This document shows, one piece after another, positions 6,792-7,119 of a stretch of DNA of 7,119 nt; within the stretch, counting starts at the first letter, position 1, and every line of letters starts with the position of its first letter. The notes beneath the pieces were generated by a model. That model made no database searches. It saw only the letters and a list, made by a program, of their open reading frames with translations, and was not told the DNA's origin. The position numbers were made by a program, and so were the translations under genes. The DNA lies in assembly GCA_002427045.1 (NCBI GenBank), contig DIPO01000054.1, forward strand, positions 8,549 through 15,667, given 5' to 3'. The DNA comes from Firmicutes bacterium UBA5486. GTDB taxonomy: Bacteria; Bacillota; UBA4882; UBA10575.

Positions 6792-7119
6792 TACTTCACC
6801 CCCACGCTCGTGGGGAATAGTGCTTTTTCTTCTTCACGCTGCCGTTCTAAGGCGGTACACCCCCACGCTCGTGGGGAATAGGCCCTTTCAGTCGTAAAAA
6901 CCTAGTCGCTTTGCGGTACACCCCCACGCTCGTGGGGAATAGTCATAGATTCGGTCGGCCAGCTCAGCCTCAAGCGGTACACCCCCACGCTCGTGGGGAA
7001 TAGCACATATCGGGATTCACATCAATTAATCGTTCTCTTCGGTACACCCCCACGCTCGTGGGGAATAGTCGACCCCATTCGCAATTCCTTCAGCGAATCT
7101 CGGTACACCCCCACGCTCG
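6792..7119 (-). CRISPR. Type I-E-like CRISPR array, trailer end, truncated by the window edge
   Basis: Repeats of 29 nt lie at 6792-6820 (degenerate), 6853-6881, 6914-6942, 6975-7003, 7040-7068 and 7101-7119 (cut by the window edge). Spacers are 6821-6852, 6882-6913, 6943-6974 (32 nt each), 7004-7039 (36 nt) and 7069-7100 (32 nt). In crRNA orientation (minus strand) the repeat begins CTATTCCCCACG and ends GTGGGGGTGTACCG. CCCCAC/GTGGGG forms the stem, and the last eight bases, GTGTACCG, would be the 5' handle left by Cas6e-type cleavage. The 29/32-nt periodicity and ACCG end are typical of type I-E. The repeat at 6792-6820 matches the internal repeats except at its crRNA-3' end (GAAGTA instead of GTACCG). 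That marks it as the oldest, leader-distal repeat, so leader and any cas genes should lie to the right. No cas gene is inside the window. Confidence 0.95.

Overview
The window looks like a chromosomal segment of a low- to mid-GC Bacillota bacterium, probably Clostridia-like and anaerobic. This is inferred from the AT-rich intergenic DNA, strong AGGAGG-type ribosome binding sites, TTG starts, the YhaO/YhaN-type gene pair and the hemerythrin-like proteins. No rRNA, tRNA or housekeeping marker is present to fix the taxon. All five genes lie on the minus strand, so the window reads biologically from right to left.

Right edge (6792-7119): the distal (trailer) end of a CRISPR array with 29-nt type I-E-like repeats. 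Five complete spacers (32, 32, 32, 36 and 32 nt) are visible and the array runs off the window. The repeat nearest the genes is degenerate at its crRNA-3' end, which puts the leader and any cas genes outside the window to the right. Only 41 bp separate the array from a stand-alone DEDDh (DnaQ-like) 3'-5' exonuclease gene (6154-6750, TTG start). No terminator is visible between them.

Middle (1850-5961): after a 192-bp AT-rich gap comes a translationally coupled pair. One gene encodes an SbcD/Mre11-family metallophosphoesterase (YhaO-like) and the other an SbcC/Rad50-family ABC ATPase (YhaN-like). The ATPase has no CxxC zinc hook. Two transmembrane helices sit mid-protein, where a hook would be expected, so the complex is probably membrane-anchored. 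A hairpin follows the ATPase gene, then a clear intrinsic terminator at 1728-1750.

Left (236-1648): a separate unit of two tandem hemerythrin-like genes. Both proteins carry the four-His/two-Glu ligand pattern of the RIC/YtfE di-iron family, and the second has an acidic tail. The unit ends in a well-formed intrinsic terminator (174-203). The first ~170 bases hold no recognisable gene.

Functionally the window joins DNA-end processing (exonuclease plus the Mre11/Rad50-like pair), a CRISPR memory locus and di-iron proteins probably linked to oxygen, nitric oxide or iron stress. The most interesting features are the membrane-anchored Rad50-like protein and the DEDDh exonuclease abutting a type I-E array, given that DnaQ-family exonucleases trim prespacers in type I-E adaptation. 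That last link is a hypothesis from position only.
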